Positions 1 to 8,327 of a stretch of DNA of 47,750 nucleotides are shown here, piece after piece (within the stretch, counting starts at the first letter, position 1; each line of letters begins with the position of its first letter). The position numbers and the translations under genes were made by a program. Origin of the DNA: RGIG8785 sp045655245 (GTDB lineage Bacteria; Bacillota; Clostridia; RGIG8785); the NCBI GenBank assembly GCA_045655245.1, contig JAZOOX010000031.1, positions 1 to 47,750 on the forward strand. The letters run 5' to 3'. The notes below the pieces were generated by a model that was given only the letters and a program-made list of their open reading frames with translations, ran no database searches and had not been told where the DNA came from.

Positions 1-702
1 GCAGCTCGTCCTGCAATGGGTAAAACGGCGTTTGCGCTGAACATTGCCCTGAATGTGGCAAAGAAATACCCCAAGAAGACCGTTGCCTTCTTCTCCTTGG
101 AAATGTCCAAGGAACAGCTGGTCACCCGCCTGATGAGTTCCCAGGCGATGATCGACAGCAAAAACCTGCGGGACGGCACCCTTTCGCAAGCGGATTGGGA
201 CAAGCTCACCGGGGTCATCCGCCCCATGACCGAAGCGCCCATCTATATTGACGACACCCCTGGCATCACGGTCACCGATATTCGTGCCAAGTGCCGCCGC
301 ATCAAAAATTTGGGTCTGATTGTCATCGACTATCTGCAGCTGATGCAGGGTTCCCGCCGCAGCGAAAACCATCAGCAGGAGATTTCGGAAATTTCCCGTT
401 CCTTAAAAATTTTGGCAAAAGAATTCAATGTTCCCGTCATCACTCTGTCTCAGTTGTCCCGTTCCCCCGATTCCAGAACGGACAAACGCCCCATGATTTC
501 CGACCTGCGGGAATCGGGCGCTATCGAGCAGGATGCGGATATCGTTATGTTCTTGTACCGTGACGATTATTACAATCCCGAAACGGAAAAGAAAAACATC
601 ACCGAATGTATCATCGCCAAGCACAGAAACGGCTCCACCGGCACGATTGAACTGCTCTTCCTGCCGCAACACACCAAATTCGCAAACAAATACGAGGATT
701 AA
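1..702 (+). CDS. dnaB: Replicative DNA helicase DnaB, C-terminal part (5' truncated by window)
   Basis: The reading frame is open from base 1, so the gene begins outside the window and no start can be assigned. What remains is most of the RecA-like ATPase domain. The first codons give the end of a Walker A motif (ARPAMGKTA). Walker B follows as LIVIDYLQLMQ, then the sensor region SQLSRSPDSR, DLRESGAIEQDADIV, and the terminal arginine-finger region KHRNGSTGTIELLF, all typical of hexameric 5'-3' replicative helicases. DnaB unwinds DNA ahead of the replisome after loading by the DnaI-type loader encoded at 45109-46053. tilS starts 2 bases after the stop, so the two are probably co-transcribed. 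Confidence 0.96.
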   Translation, partial: AARPAMGKTAFALNIALNVAKKYPKKTVAFFSLEMSKEQLVTRLMSSQAMIDSKNLRDGTLSQADWDKLTGVIRPMTEAPIYIDDTPGITVTDIRAKCRRIKNLGLIVIDYLQLMQGSRRSENHQQEISEISRSLKILAKEFNVPVITLSQLSRSPDSRTDKRPMISDLRESGAIEQDADIVMFLYRDDYYNPETEKKNITECIIAKHRNGSTGTIELLFLPQHTKFANKYED

Positions 703-703
703 C

Positions 704-2041
704 ATGAGCGCAAAAGTCTTGGAAATGCAACTAAGAGAGAAGATTCCGCCCCGTTCCCGCTGGGTCGTCGCCCTTTCGGGCGGGGCAGATTCGGTTGCGC
801 TTTTACGACTTCTTTGTTCTTTACGGGAGGAACTGTCCCTGACCCTTTACGCCGCCCATGTCCACCACGGACTGCGGCAGACCGCCGACCGTGACCTGAC
901 TTTTGTCCGTCGGCTTTGTCGCAAACAACAGGTTCCTCTTTATTCCGTCCGCATTCAGGCAGACCAGACCGCACAGCAACGGGGGCTTTCCCTCGAAGCG
1001 GCGGGGCGTGTCTGCCGTTATGATTTTTTACTCCCCTTAGCCCGCCGCCTTGATGCACGGGTTGCCACCGCCCATACCCTAAACGACCAGGCGGAAACGG
1101 TTCTTCTCTATCTTCTTCGCGGAAACGGGCCAGAAGGGCTTGGCGGTATCCGCGAAACACGGGCGGACGGCGTGTTCCGTCCCTTACTGGACTGCACCAA
1201 GGAGACACTTTTGGAGTACCTAAAGCAATTGGGCCAACCCCATTGCGAAGACGAAAGCAACCTCTCGGATGCTTTTTTACGAAATCGCATTCGCCACCAT
1301 ATCCTGCCCCTGCTGACCCAATGGAACCCCTCTTTTTTGCAGGGAGTTTCCCGCTCGGTCAAACTGTTGCAAGAGGATAACGATTACCTGCAAACGGTCA
1401 CTGCCTCGGTTTTAGAGAACCACCCCGATGGACGGTTTCCCCTAACCGAAGTGCAGGAACTGCACCCCGCTTTACGAAGCCGTTTGATTCGCCTTGCCGC
1501 AAACGTTTTTTGTGACGAGGACAATCTTTCCACCACCGAAACCCAACAGATTAACGCCCTGATTTTAAAAGGAGCAAACAACCGCTCCCGACCTGTTGGA
1601 AAAAGCGGAAAAGTACATATTTGTAACGATTCCGTGAACTTTTTGAAAACGGTTGAAAAGCCCAAAGAGGTTTGGTATAATATAACAGTGCCCCAAAACC
1701 AAGAAACACCCTGGGGAACAATCGAATTTTTACTGACCGACACACGCCCCGAAAATGGGTTAGTGATGGACTTTGACAAGGTAAAATCTGCAACGGTCTT
1801 ACGGTCGAGGCAGGCGGGGGACCGCATCGCCATCGGTCAAGACCGCCACCAAAAGGTCAGTGATTTGCTGACCAACGCCAAAGTCCCGAAAGAAGAACGG
1901 GAAAAGACCTTGCTTTTATGCGATGACCGGCAGGTTTTGGCGGTATTCCCCTATCGCGTTTCATACAATGCCGCACCCACCAAAGATACAACTCACTTTT
2001 TATCGATGATACAAAGGAGCGATTGCAATGAACCCCATTAA
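704..2041 (+). CDS. tilS: tRNA(Ile)-lysidine synthetase TilS
   Basis: This 445-residue protein carries the PP-loop ATP-binding motif SGGADS at about residues 25-30, followed by the N-type ATP pyrophosphatase fold (AAHVHHGLR, TAHTLNDQAETVLLYLLRG, FLRNRIRHHILP) and a C-terminal substrate-binding domain. The family joins lysine to C34 of tRNA-Ile(CAU), so that the tRNA reads AUA as isoleucine. The frame extends far upstream inside dnaB, but the ATG at 704 is preferred: it follows a GAGG-type site, leaves only one base between the genes, and gives the usual family N-terminus. The 3' end overlaps hpt by 14 bases, suggesting translational coupling. The order tilS-hpt-ftsH is conserved in Firmicutes. 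Confidence 0.96.
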   Translation: MSAKVLEMQLREKIPPRSRWVVALSGGADSVALLRLLCSLREELSLTLYAAHVHHGLRQTADRDLTFVRRLCRKQQVPLYSVRIQADQTAQQRGLSLEAAGRVCRYDFLLPLARRLDARVATAHTLNDQAETVLLYLLRGNGPEGLGGIRETRADGVFRPLLDCTKETLLEYLKQLGQPHCEDESNLSDAFLRNRIRHHILPLLTQWNPSFLQGVSRSVKLLQEDNDYLQTVTASVLENHPDGRFPLTEVQELHPALRSRLIRLAANVFCDEDNLSTTETQQINALILKGANNRSRPVGKSGKVHICNDSVNFLKTVEKPKEVWYNITVPQNQETPWGTIEFLLTDTRPENGLVMDFDKVKSATVLRSRQAGDRIAIGQDRHQKVSDLLTNAKVPKEEREKTLLLCDDRQVLAVFPYRVSYNAAPTKDTTHFLSMIQRSDCNEPH

Positions 2042-2561
2042 GGAAGTATTGATTACTGAAGAAGAAATCCGGAACAAGGTAAAAGAACTTGCCGCTCAAA
2101 TCAATCGTGATTACGAAGGCAAGGAACTGCTCTTTGTGCCCGTTTTAAAGGGTGCTGCCGTCTTTGGATGCGACCTGTTCCGCGAACTGACCATTCCCGC
2201 CAAAATTGACTTTTTGGCAACGTCCAGTTACGGCAACGGCACCGAAAGTTCGGGCACCGTTACGGTTACCAAGGATATTGATTTAAATTTGACCGGACGG
2301 CATATACTAATTGTTGAAGACATTTTGGACAGCGGGAACACCCTGTCTTTCCTGAAAGAACTGCTTGAAAGCCGCGGTGCGGAAAGCGTGCGTCTGTGTA
2401 CCTTTATGCAAAAGCCCGCCCGCCTGCAAAAACCCATTTCCCCTGATTATAACGGGTTTGTCATTCCCGATGAATATGTTGTCGGCTATGGTTTAGACTA
2501 TAGCCAACTTTATCGTAATTTGAAATTTGTTGGCGTTTTGGACGAGTCGGTTTACAAATAA
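2028..2561 (+). CDS. hpt: Hypoxanthine phosphoribosyltransferase
   Basis: At 177 residues this is normal length for a type I phosphoribosyltransferase of purine salvage, converting hypoxanthine or guanine plus PRPP to IMP or GMP. The PRPP-binding loop is visible as ILIVEDILDSGNTL. The flexible-loop region (DFLATSSYGNGTESSG), the early VLKGAAVFGCDL segment and the C-terminal base-binding part (VPDEYVVGYGLDY-like) are also present. The start lies inside the end of tilS. A strong AAGGAGG site for ftsH follows 30 bases downstream. In Bacillus the TilS-Hpt pair is reported to interact and to influence ftsH expression; here that is inference from gene order only. Confidence 0.95.
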   Translation: MNPIKEVLITEEEIRNKVKELAAQINRDYEGKELLFVPVLKGAAVFGCDLFRELTIPAKIDFLATSSYGNGTESSGTVTVTKDIDLNLTGRHILIVEDILDSGNTLSFLKELLESRGAESVRLCTFMQKPARLQKPISPDYNGFVIPDEYVVGYGLDYSQLYRNLKFVGVLDESVYK

Positions 2562-2590
2562 ACCGAAAAACGTCCCCTAAGGAGGTCTCT

Positions 2591-4489
2591 ATGAAAAGAA
2601 AGAAAAAACAACTGGGCGGAGCCAGTTTTTATATCCTGCTCTTCGCCGTCATCTTACTGCTGAGTGTTTTGTTTATCAGCGACAAAAACCCCGAAGTCTA
2701 TGACTACTCGGATTTGTTGCGCTGGGTCCAAAACGACGAGATCAAGTCGCTGACCTTACAGGACGGCATCTGTCGCGTTGAACTGAAAACCCAGGAAAAC
2801 ATCTCTCACGAAGTCGAGATCCCGTCTTATAATATTTTTTATGAAGACATCGGCAAAACGCTGGCAGAACGGGCAAAAACCGACCCGGGCTTTACTTACA
2901 GCACGCCCTTACCCCCGACCATGCCCTGGTGGGTTTCGATATTGCCCACGTTATTTATGATTCTGCTCTTCATCGTCTTCTGGGTCTTCTTTATGCAACA
3001 GTCTCAGGGCGGCGGCGGAAACCGCGGCGTAATGTCCTTTGGCAAGACCAAAGCAAAGTCTCAACCCCAAGGAAAGCGCGTCACCTTCGATGATGTAGCA
3101 GGCGCAGACGAAGAAAAAGAAGAACTACAGGAAATCGTTTCCTTCTTAAAGGACCCGTCCCGCTTTATCGAACTGGGCGCACGGATTCCAAAGGGCGTTT
3201 TGCTCTACGGTTCTCCCGGTACCGGTAAGACCTTGTTGGCAAAAGCAGTCGCCGGCGAAGCAGGTGTTCCCTTCTTCTCCATCAGCGGTTCGGACTTTGT
3301 GGAAATGTTTGTTGGTGTGGGCGCATCTCGTGTCCGTGACCTGTTTGACCAAGCCAAGAAAGAATCCCCCAGCATCATTTTCATTGACGAAATTGATGCC
3401 GTAGGTCGCCACCGCGGCGCAGGTTTGGGCGGCGGTCATGACGAGCGTGAGCAGACCTTAAACCAGTTGCTGGTTGAAATGGACGGTTTCGGCACCAACG
3501 AAGGTGTCATCGTTTTAGCTTCCACCAACCGCCCCGATATTTTGGATCCTGCTCTGCTTCGCGCAGGTCGTTTCGACCGCGAAATCGTAGTAGGGTTGCC
3601 TGACATCAAGGGTCGTGAAGAAATCCTGAAAGTCCACGCCCGCGGAAAGCCGCTTGCTCCCGACGTAGACCTGTCGGTCATTGCCAAAACCACTGCCGGT
3701 TTTTCGGGTGCCGATTTGGAAAACCTGTTGAACGAAGCCGCTTTACTGGCAGGCCGCCGCAAACAACGGATTATTACCATGCGTGAACTGGACGATGCCA
3801 TGGTCAAGGTGGTAGTGGGTACTGAAAAGAAATCCCGCGTCATTACCGACCGCGAAAAGAAACTGACCGCTTACCACGAAGCAGGTCACGCCCTGCTCTC
3901 TTACCTGATGCCCACCCAGGATGCCGTGCATCAGATTTCCATTATCCCCCGCGGTCGCGCAGGCGGCTATACCATGCACCGCCCCAGCGAGGATAAGTAC
4001 TACTCCACCAAACTGGAGATGGTGGAAGAAATCCGCGTCCTTTTGGCAGGCCGTGCCGCAGAACAGTTGGTACTGGACGACATCAGCACCGGTGCTTCCA
4101 ACGATATTGAGCGGGCATCCAAGATCGCCCGCAGTATGGTCACTGCTTACGGTATGAGTGCCCTTGGCCCCATTGCTTTGGGCAATAGTCAGAGTGAAGT
4201 GTTCTTAGGTCGTGACTTTGCCCAAAATAATCAGCTCAGCGAAAAACTGACTGCCGAAATCGATGACGAAATCATGAAGATCATTGATACCTGCTACCGT
4301 GAGACGCTGGCGTTGTTAGAAGAAAACATCGACAAACTCCACGAAATCGCCGCCGTTCTGCTTGAAAAAGAGACGGTGGACGGTGCAGAGTTCGAGGCGC
4401 TGTTTAAGTCCATCCCCGCTCCCGAAAAGGAACCGCTGAATGAAAGCGGCGATGCCGACACATCGGACGAAACATCCTCTGTCGAATAA
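2591..4489 (+). CDS. ftsH: ATP-dependent zinc metalloprotease FtsH
   Basis: This 632-residue membrane-anchored AAA+ protease starts after an AAGGAGG site. Two transmembrane helices (about residues 11-29 and 113-136) flank a short extracytoplasmic domain. A Gly-rich linker leads to the AAA+ module, with Walker A GSPGTGKT (about 207-214), Walker B SIIFIDEIDAVG (about 261-272) and the second region of homology ending in RAGRFDR. The peptidase carries the zinc motif HEAGH (about 429-433), with a third-ligand region LDDISTGASND. FtsH extracts and degrades membrane and short-lived cytosolic proteins. The tail (from about residue 610) is acidic and Ser/Thr rich. A GAAA-capped hairpin follows the stop and may reduce transcription into the ABC genes. 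Confidence 0.98.
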   Translation: MKRKKKQLGGASFYILLFAVILLLSVLFISDKNPEVYDYSDLLRWVQNDEIKSLTLQDGICRVELKTQENISHEVEIPSYNIFYEDIGKTLAERAKTDPGFTYSTPLPPTMPWWVSILPTLFMILLFIVFWVFFMQQSQGGGGNRGVMSFGKTKAKSQPQGKRVTFDDVAGADEEKEELQEIVSFLKDPSRFIELGARIPKGVLLYGSPGTGKTLLAKAVAGEAGVPFFSISGSDFVEMFVGVGASRVRDLFDQAKKESPSIIFIDEIDAVGRHRGAGLGGGHDEREQTLNQLLVEMDGFGTNEGVIVLASTNRPDILDPALLRAGRFDREIVVGLPDIKGREEILKVHARGKPLAPDVDLSVIAKTTAGFSGADLENLLNEAALLAGRRKQRIITMRELDDAMVKVVVGTEKKSRVITDREKKLTAYHEAGHALLSYLMPTQDAVHQISIIPRGRAGGYTMHRPSEDKYYSTKLEMVEEIRVLLAGRAAEQLVLDDISTGASNDIERASKIARSMVTAYGMSALGPIALGNSQSEVFLGRDFAQNNQLSEKLTAEIDDEIMKIIDTCYRETLALLEENIDKLHEIAAVLLEKETVDGAEFEALFKSIPAPEKEPLNESGDADTSDETSSVE

Positions 4490-4494
4490 AACCA

Positions 4495-4520
4495 AAGTCT
4501 GCCGAAAGGCAGACTTGTTT
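4495..4520 (+). terminator. Hairpin with GAAA tetraloop between ftsH and the ABC exporter
   Basis: A 9-bp perfect stem (4495-4503 with 4508-4516) is closed by a GAAA loop and followed by TGTTTCTTG. The short, interrupted T-run makes it a weak intrinsic terminator or an mRNA-processing or stability hairpin. It sits five bases after the ftsH stop and ends just before the ribosome site of the next gene. Confidence 0.55.
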
Positions 4521-4538
4521 CTTGAAAGGAAGATGCTT

Positions 4539-6269
4539 ATGCGAAGACTCCTTACCTATGTCAGGGGCGCCTGGTGGGCGGTCATCTTGGCTCCGCTTCT
4601 GATGGTGCTGGAAGTCATGATGGATTTGCAGTTACCCACCTTAATGTCCCAAATCGTGGACAACGGTATTGCCAACGGCGATTTGGCTTATATCGGTGAA
4701 AAGGGCATACAAATGCTCCTTTGCGCTTTTGTGGGGATCATCGGCGGCGCAGGCTGTTCCCTGGTAGCAGCAGTTGCCTCGATGACCTTGGGCACCAACC
4801 TGCGAGACGGAATGTTCCGCAAGGTGCAGACCTTCTCTTTTACCGAGTTGGACCGTCTGCAACCCTCTTCCATCATTACCCGTATGACCAACGACGTGAC
4901 TCAGGTACAAAACCTGATGACTCAAGCCCTTCGTATGATGGTTCGTGCACCTATGACCTGCGTTGGCGGCATCTTTTATGCCTGGCGGCTAAACCCCCGC
5001 CTGTCGGTCATCTTTGTGGTATCCTTACCCCTTATGTTGGCATCGGCACTGGTTATTATGAAAAAGGTCGTTCCCCTCTTTTTAAAAGCACAAAAGAAAA
5101 TTGACCGGCTCAACGCCATCACCCGCGAAAACCTGCTGGGAATGCGGGTCGTTAAGGCATTTACCGCTCAGGAGACCGAGATTGAACGGTTTTCCGACAC
5201 CAATGACGAACTGACCCAATGCAATATCGCCGCTCAAAAGCGGATGATTTTAATGTTCCCCATCACCACCCTGATTACCAACCTGGGTGTCTTAGCAGTA
5301 TTGTGGTTTGGGGGACGGATGGCCATTATCCCCTCCGAACATATGATGGAGGCGGGTCAGATTATGGCGTTTGTCCAATATATGACTCAGATTATGATGT
5401 CCTTTATGATGTTTGTTATGATGAGTTCCCAGTTCTCCCGCGCCCAGGTTTCGGCAGGACGTATTAATGAGGTGCTGGACACCGATTCTTCCATCGTCTC
5501 CCCCAAAGAACCCCAACCTTTAGAGAATTTTTCTATCTCGTTTGAAAATGTTTCTTTTGCTTATAACGATGGCACCGAGCCCGTTTTGTCCGAGTTGAAC
5601 TTTACCGTTCCTTACGGCCAAAAAGTAGGCATCATCGGTGCAACAGGTTCGGGCAAAAGCTCTCTGATTAGCCTGATTCCCCGTCTGTACGACACAACGG
5701 CGGGAACGGTTCGGTTGGGCGGAACCGATGTGCGGGACCTGTCGTTATCCGACCTCCGCGCCCACATCGGCGTTGTACTGCAGGAAAATGTTTTGTTTGA
5801 GGGCACCATTGCGGAAAACCTGCGCTTTGGTGACGGCGATGCAGATGAGGAGCAGTTAAAAGAAGCTGCGGCAATCGCCCAAGCGGCTTCCTTTATTGAA
5901 GGGTTTGAAAAACAGTACGAATATCCCTTGGAACAGCGGGGACGGAATCTGTCGGGCGGTCAACGACAACGAATGACCATTGCCCGCGCCCTGGTCCGCA
6001 ATCCTGAAATTTTGATTTTGGACGATGCGACCAGTGCCGTCGACCTGGCTACCGAAGCATATATCTTAGAAGGGCTGGACCGCCGAAAAGGCACCACGCT
6101 TTTGATTGCACAACGAATTTCAACCGTCTTGAACTGCGACCAGATCTTGGTCCTGGACGAAGGACGGCTGATTGCCAGCGGCACACACGAGGAATTATTA
6201 AAAACCTGTGAAGTTTATCGGAGTATTGCGGTCTCCCAGTTGGGTGAGGAGGTGCTGAACCGTGGCTAA
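4539..6269 (+). CDS. ABC exporter half-transporter, degenerate-site subunit (YheI/TM287-like)
   Basis: The 576-residue product has an N-terminal six-helix exporter domain followed by a nucleotide-binding domain. Walker A is GATGSGKS (367-374), the signature is canonical LSGGQ (471-475), and Walker B reads ILILDDATS. At position 496 the catalytic glutamate is replaced by aspartate, and the switch histidine is glutamine (Q525, IAQRIST). These changes mark the degenerate half of heterodimeric exporters such as TM287/288 and BmrCD; the partner is the next gene. The start at 4539 was chosen because AAAGGA lies 8 bases upstream; an in-frame ATG at 4533 sits too close to that site, and a longer frame overlaps ftsH. 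Substrate is unknown; multidrug or lipid export is plausible. Confidence 0.93.
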   Translation: MRRLLTYVRGAWWAVILAPLLMVLEVMMDLQLPTLMSQIVDNGIANGDLAYIGEKGIQMLLCAFVGIIGGAGCSLVAAVASMTLGTNLRDGMFRKVQTFSFTELDRLQPSSIITRMTNDVTQVQNLMTQALRMMVRAPMTCVGGIFYAWRLNPRLSVIFVVSLPLMLASALVIMKKVVPLFLKAQKKIDRLNAITRENLLGMRVVKAFTAQETEIERFSDTNDELTQCNIAAQKRMILMFPITTLITNLGVLAVLWFGGRMAIIPSEHMMEAGQIMAFVQYMTQIMMSFMMFVMMSSQFSRAQVSAGRINEVLDTDSSIVSPKEPQPLENFSISFENVSFAYNDGTEPVLSELNFTVPYGQKVGIIGATGSGKSSLISLIPRLYDTTAGTVRLGGTDVRDLSLSDLRAHIGVVLQENVLFEGTIAENLRFGDGDADEEQLKEAAAIAQAASFIEGFEKQYEYPLEQRGRNLSGGQRQRMTIARALVRNPEILILDDATSAVDLATEAYILEGLDRRKGTTLLIAQRISTVLNCDQILVLDEGRLIASGTHEELLKTCEVYRSIAVSQLGEEVLNRG

Positions 6270-8121
6270 AGAACCTGAACACAGACCTGTTGGAATGGGT
6301 CCTCCCCACGGTGGACGCAGGGGCGGTCCCGGTGGGCCTTTCCATGAAAAGGTAAAATTAAAATCCCCGAAAAAAACCATCCGTCGTTTGCTCGCCTATT
6401 TTAAAGGAAAGATCGGCATTCTGGTTTTGGCAACCCTGCTCTCGGGCGCAACCGCCGTTTTGGGTATTGTCACCACCCGCTTAAACGGGCTAATTATTGA
6501 TGAAGCCATTGCTAAAAAGGATTTACAACAGTTGGTTTATCTTTGTCTGATTTTGCTGGGTTTATATGTGATGAACATCACCGCCACCTATCTGCAAAAC
6601 CGTGTCATGGTCAATGTCTCCCACGAAACGGCAGCAAAGCTGAGAAAGGACCTTTTCTGCTCGATGCAGGGCCTTCCTCTTTCCTACTTTGACCAACATA
6701 GCAGCGGTGATTTAATGAGCCGTCTGACCAACGACGTGGATAATATCAGTATGACCTTGTCCCAAAACTTGATTCATCTCTTTTCGGGTATCGTCAATCT
6801 GCTGGGCATTTTGGTGGCAATGCTGTTGTTAAGTCCGCCTCTGACCCTGATTTCTTTGCTGATCGTCCCCGTAATGATTATTTCTTCCCGCCTTTTGATT
6901 AAGTTTAACGGTCGGTTCTTTAAGCGTCAGCAACGAGAACTGGGCGAACTGAACGGGTATGTGGAAGAAATGGTTTCGGGTCAAAAGGTTGTCATGTTGT
7001 TCGGTCAGGAAGAGAACACCCGCAAACGGTTTTCTCACCTAAATAAAAAACTGAAAAATACCCTGATTGTTGCTCAGGGTATCGGCGGCATCTTTGGGCC
7101 TGTGATGAACACCTTAAACAATATTTCCTTTTTAATAGTAGCAGTCGCAGGTGCAACCTTGGTTGCCAACGGCACCATCTTTGGGCTAAAATCTGTCATC
7201 ACCGTCGGTTCAGTCTTTACCTTTGTGATCTATATGCGGAACTTCTCCCGTCCGATTAATGAAATCGCCAACCTGATTAACGCTCTGCAGTTGGCACTGG
7301 CAGGCGCAGAGCGCGTTTTTGAAGTAATGGATGCTCCTAAAGAGGCCGACGGCCCCGATGCCGCAAATCTGGATGATTTCCACGGCAAGGTCAACTTTGA
7401 TCAAGTAACCTTTTCGTATATCCCCGGAACACCGGTGCTGAAATCCGCAACCTTTGGTGCAAAACCGGGGCAGACCATTGCCATTGTCGGCCCTACAGGT
7501 GCGGGAAAAACCACCATTATCAGTCTTTTGACCCGCTTTTACGATTACGAAAGCGGTGAGATTTTAGTGGATGGCGAACCCATCACCCACTTCACCCGCG
7601 AAAGTATGCGGCGAAAAATCGGATTGGTTTTACAAGACGCCTTTTTGTTTTCCGACACGGTGCGGAATAACATTGCCTATGGCAACCCCGGCGCTTCGGA
7701 AGAAGAAATCATCCACGCCGCAAAGCTGGCAAATGCCCATCATTTTATTACCCAGCTCCCCAATGGTTACGACACCGTTCTAAACGACGGCGCATCCAAT
7801 TTATCGAAAGGTCAGCGACAACTCCTGACCATTGCTCGGACAATTTTAATGAATCCTGCCATTTTGATTTTGGACGAAGCCACCTCCTCGGTGGATACTC
7901 GTACCGAGCTGAAGATTCAAGAAGCTTTGCTGAATTTAATGGAAGGACGCACCAGTTTTGTCATTGCCCATCGCCTATCCACCATCCGTTCGGCAGACGA
8001 GATCTTGGTCATTGACCATGGGGAATTGATTGAACGTGGCACTCATGATGAGCTCTTACAAAAAGGTGGATTTTATGCCAACCTGTATCAGAGCCAGTTT
8101 AAAAGCGGTTTGGGAATTTAA
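6262..8121 (+). CDS. ABC exporter half-transporter, catalytic-site subunit (YheH/TM288-like)
   Basis: This 619-residue protein begins with a GTG inside the end of the upstream gene (8-base overlap), 8 bases after a strong GAGGAGGTG site. A basic, Gly/Pro/His-rich N-terminal extension of about 30 residues precedes the six-helix domain. The nucleotide-binding domain has Walker A GPTGAGKT (from 410), Walker B ending in D538-E539 with the catalytic glutamate present, and switch H570. Its signature is LSKGQ (514-518) rather than LSGGQ. That is the expected complement: this altered signature pairs with the degenerate Walker site of the partner, while the intact Walker B here pairs with the partner's LSGGQ. 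The pair should form one heterodimeric exporter. A strong terminator follows the stop. Confidence 0.93.
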   Translation: MAKEPEHRPVGMGPPHGGRRGGPGGPFHEKVKLKSPKKTIRRLLAYFKGKIGILVLATLLSGATAVLGIVTTRLNGLIIDEAIAKKDLQQLVYLCLILLGLYVMNITATYLQNRVMVNVSHETAAKLRKDLFCSMQGLPLSYFDQHSSGDLMSRLTNDVDNISMTLSQNLIHLFSGIVNLLGILVAMLLLSPPLTLISLLIVPVMIISSRLLIKFNGRFFKRQQRELGELNGYVEEMVSGQKVVMLFGQEENTRKRFSHLNKKLKNTLIVAQGIGGIFGPVMNTLNNISFLIVAVAGATLVANGTIFGLKSVITVGSVFTFVIYMRNFSRPINEIANLINALQLALAGAERVFEVMDAPKEADGPDAANLDDFHGKVNFDQVTFSYIPGTPVLKSATFGAKPGQTIAIVGPTGAGKTTIISLLTRFYDYESGEILVDGEPITHFTRESMRRKIGLVLQDAFLFSDTVRNNIAYGNPGASEEEIIHAAKLANAHHFITQLPNGYDTVLNDGASNLSKGQRQLLTIARTILMNPAILILDEATSSVDTRTELKIQEALLNLMEGRTSFVIAHRLSTIRSADEILVIDHGELIERGTHDELLQKGGFYANLYQSQFKSGLGI

Positions 8122-8152
8122 AAAGGAAGAGACCTTTGTCTCTTCCTTTTTT
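8121..8152 (+). terminator. Intrinsic terminator after the ABC exporter operon
   Basis: A 13-bp perfect stem (8121-8133 with 8138-8150), with loop CTTT, is followed by a T-run. It overlaps the stop codon of the ABC gene. Confidence 0.93.
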
Positions 8153-8198
8153 GTGCACTTTTTACATCTGATTTCTATGGTGCATAACTTTGTTTCAT

Positions 8199-8269
8199 TG
8201 TGGATAACTCGGTGTATAACCCTATTTTCAAGGGTTGTTTTTGTGGATAAACCAGTCGGTTTATCCACA
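8199..8269. promoter_or_regulatory. Remote DnaA-box cluster with a 12-bp-arm palindrome
   Basis: Three exact consensus DnaA boxes lie in the convergent junction. TGTGGATAA occurs at 8199-8207 and 8242-8250, and its reverse complement TTATCCACA at 8261-8269. The last two are the outer parts of a perfect inverted repeat (8242-8253 and 8258-8269) with the 4-base spacer AGTC, followed on the + strand by a T-rich run. Between the boxes, 8218-8236 forms another small hairpin (AACCCT/AGGGTT) also followed by T residues. The segment could titrate DnaA, serve as an auxiliary origin element, act as a terminator, or combine these roles. The boxes are about 9.5 kb from the origin next to dnaA. Confidence 0.8.
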
Positions 8270-8327
8270 TTTTGTTTTTCCTAAGATTTTACCAGTTTTT
8301 GTTTGTGCCTTTTGCACAACACTATTT

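Noticed and set aside
533..703. N-terminal extension of TilS reaching back into dnaB
   Set aside because: It overlaps the conserved end of DnaB, encodes no family sequence, and a ribosome site precedes the ATG at 704.
8301..8320. TTGTGC/GCACAA repeat as terminator of the VanW transcript
   Set aside because: The stem is only 6 bp and no T-run follows on the minus strand.
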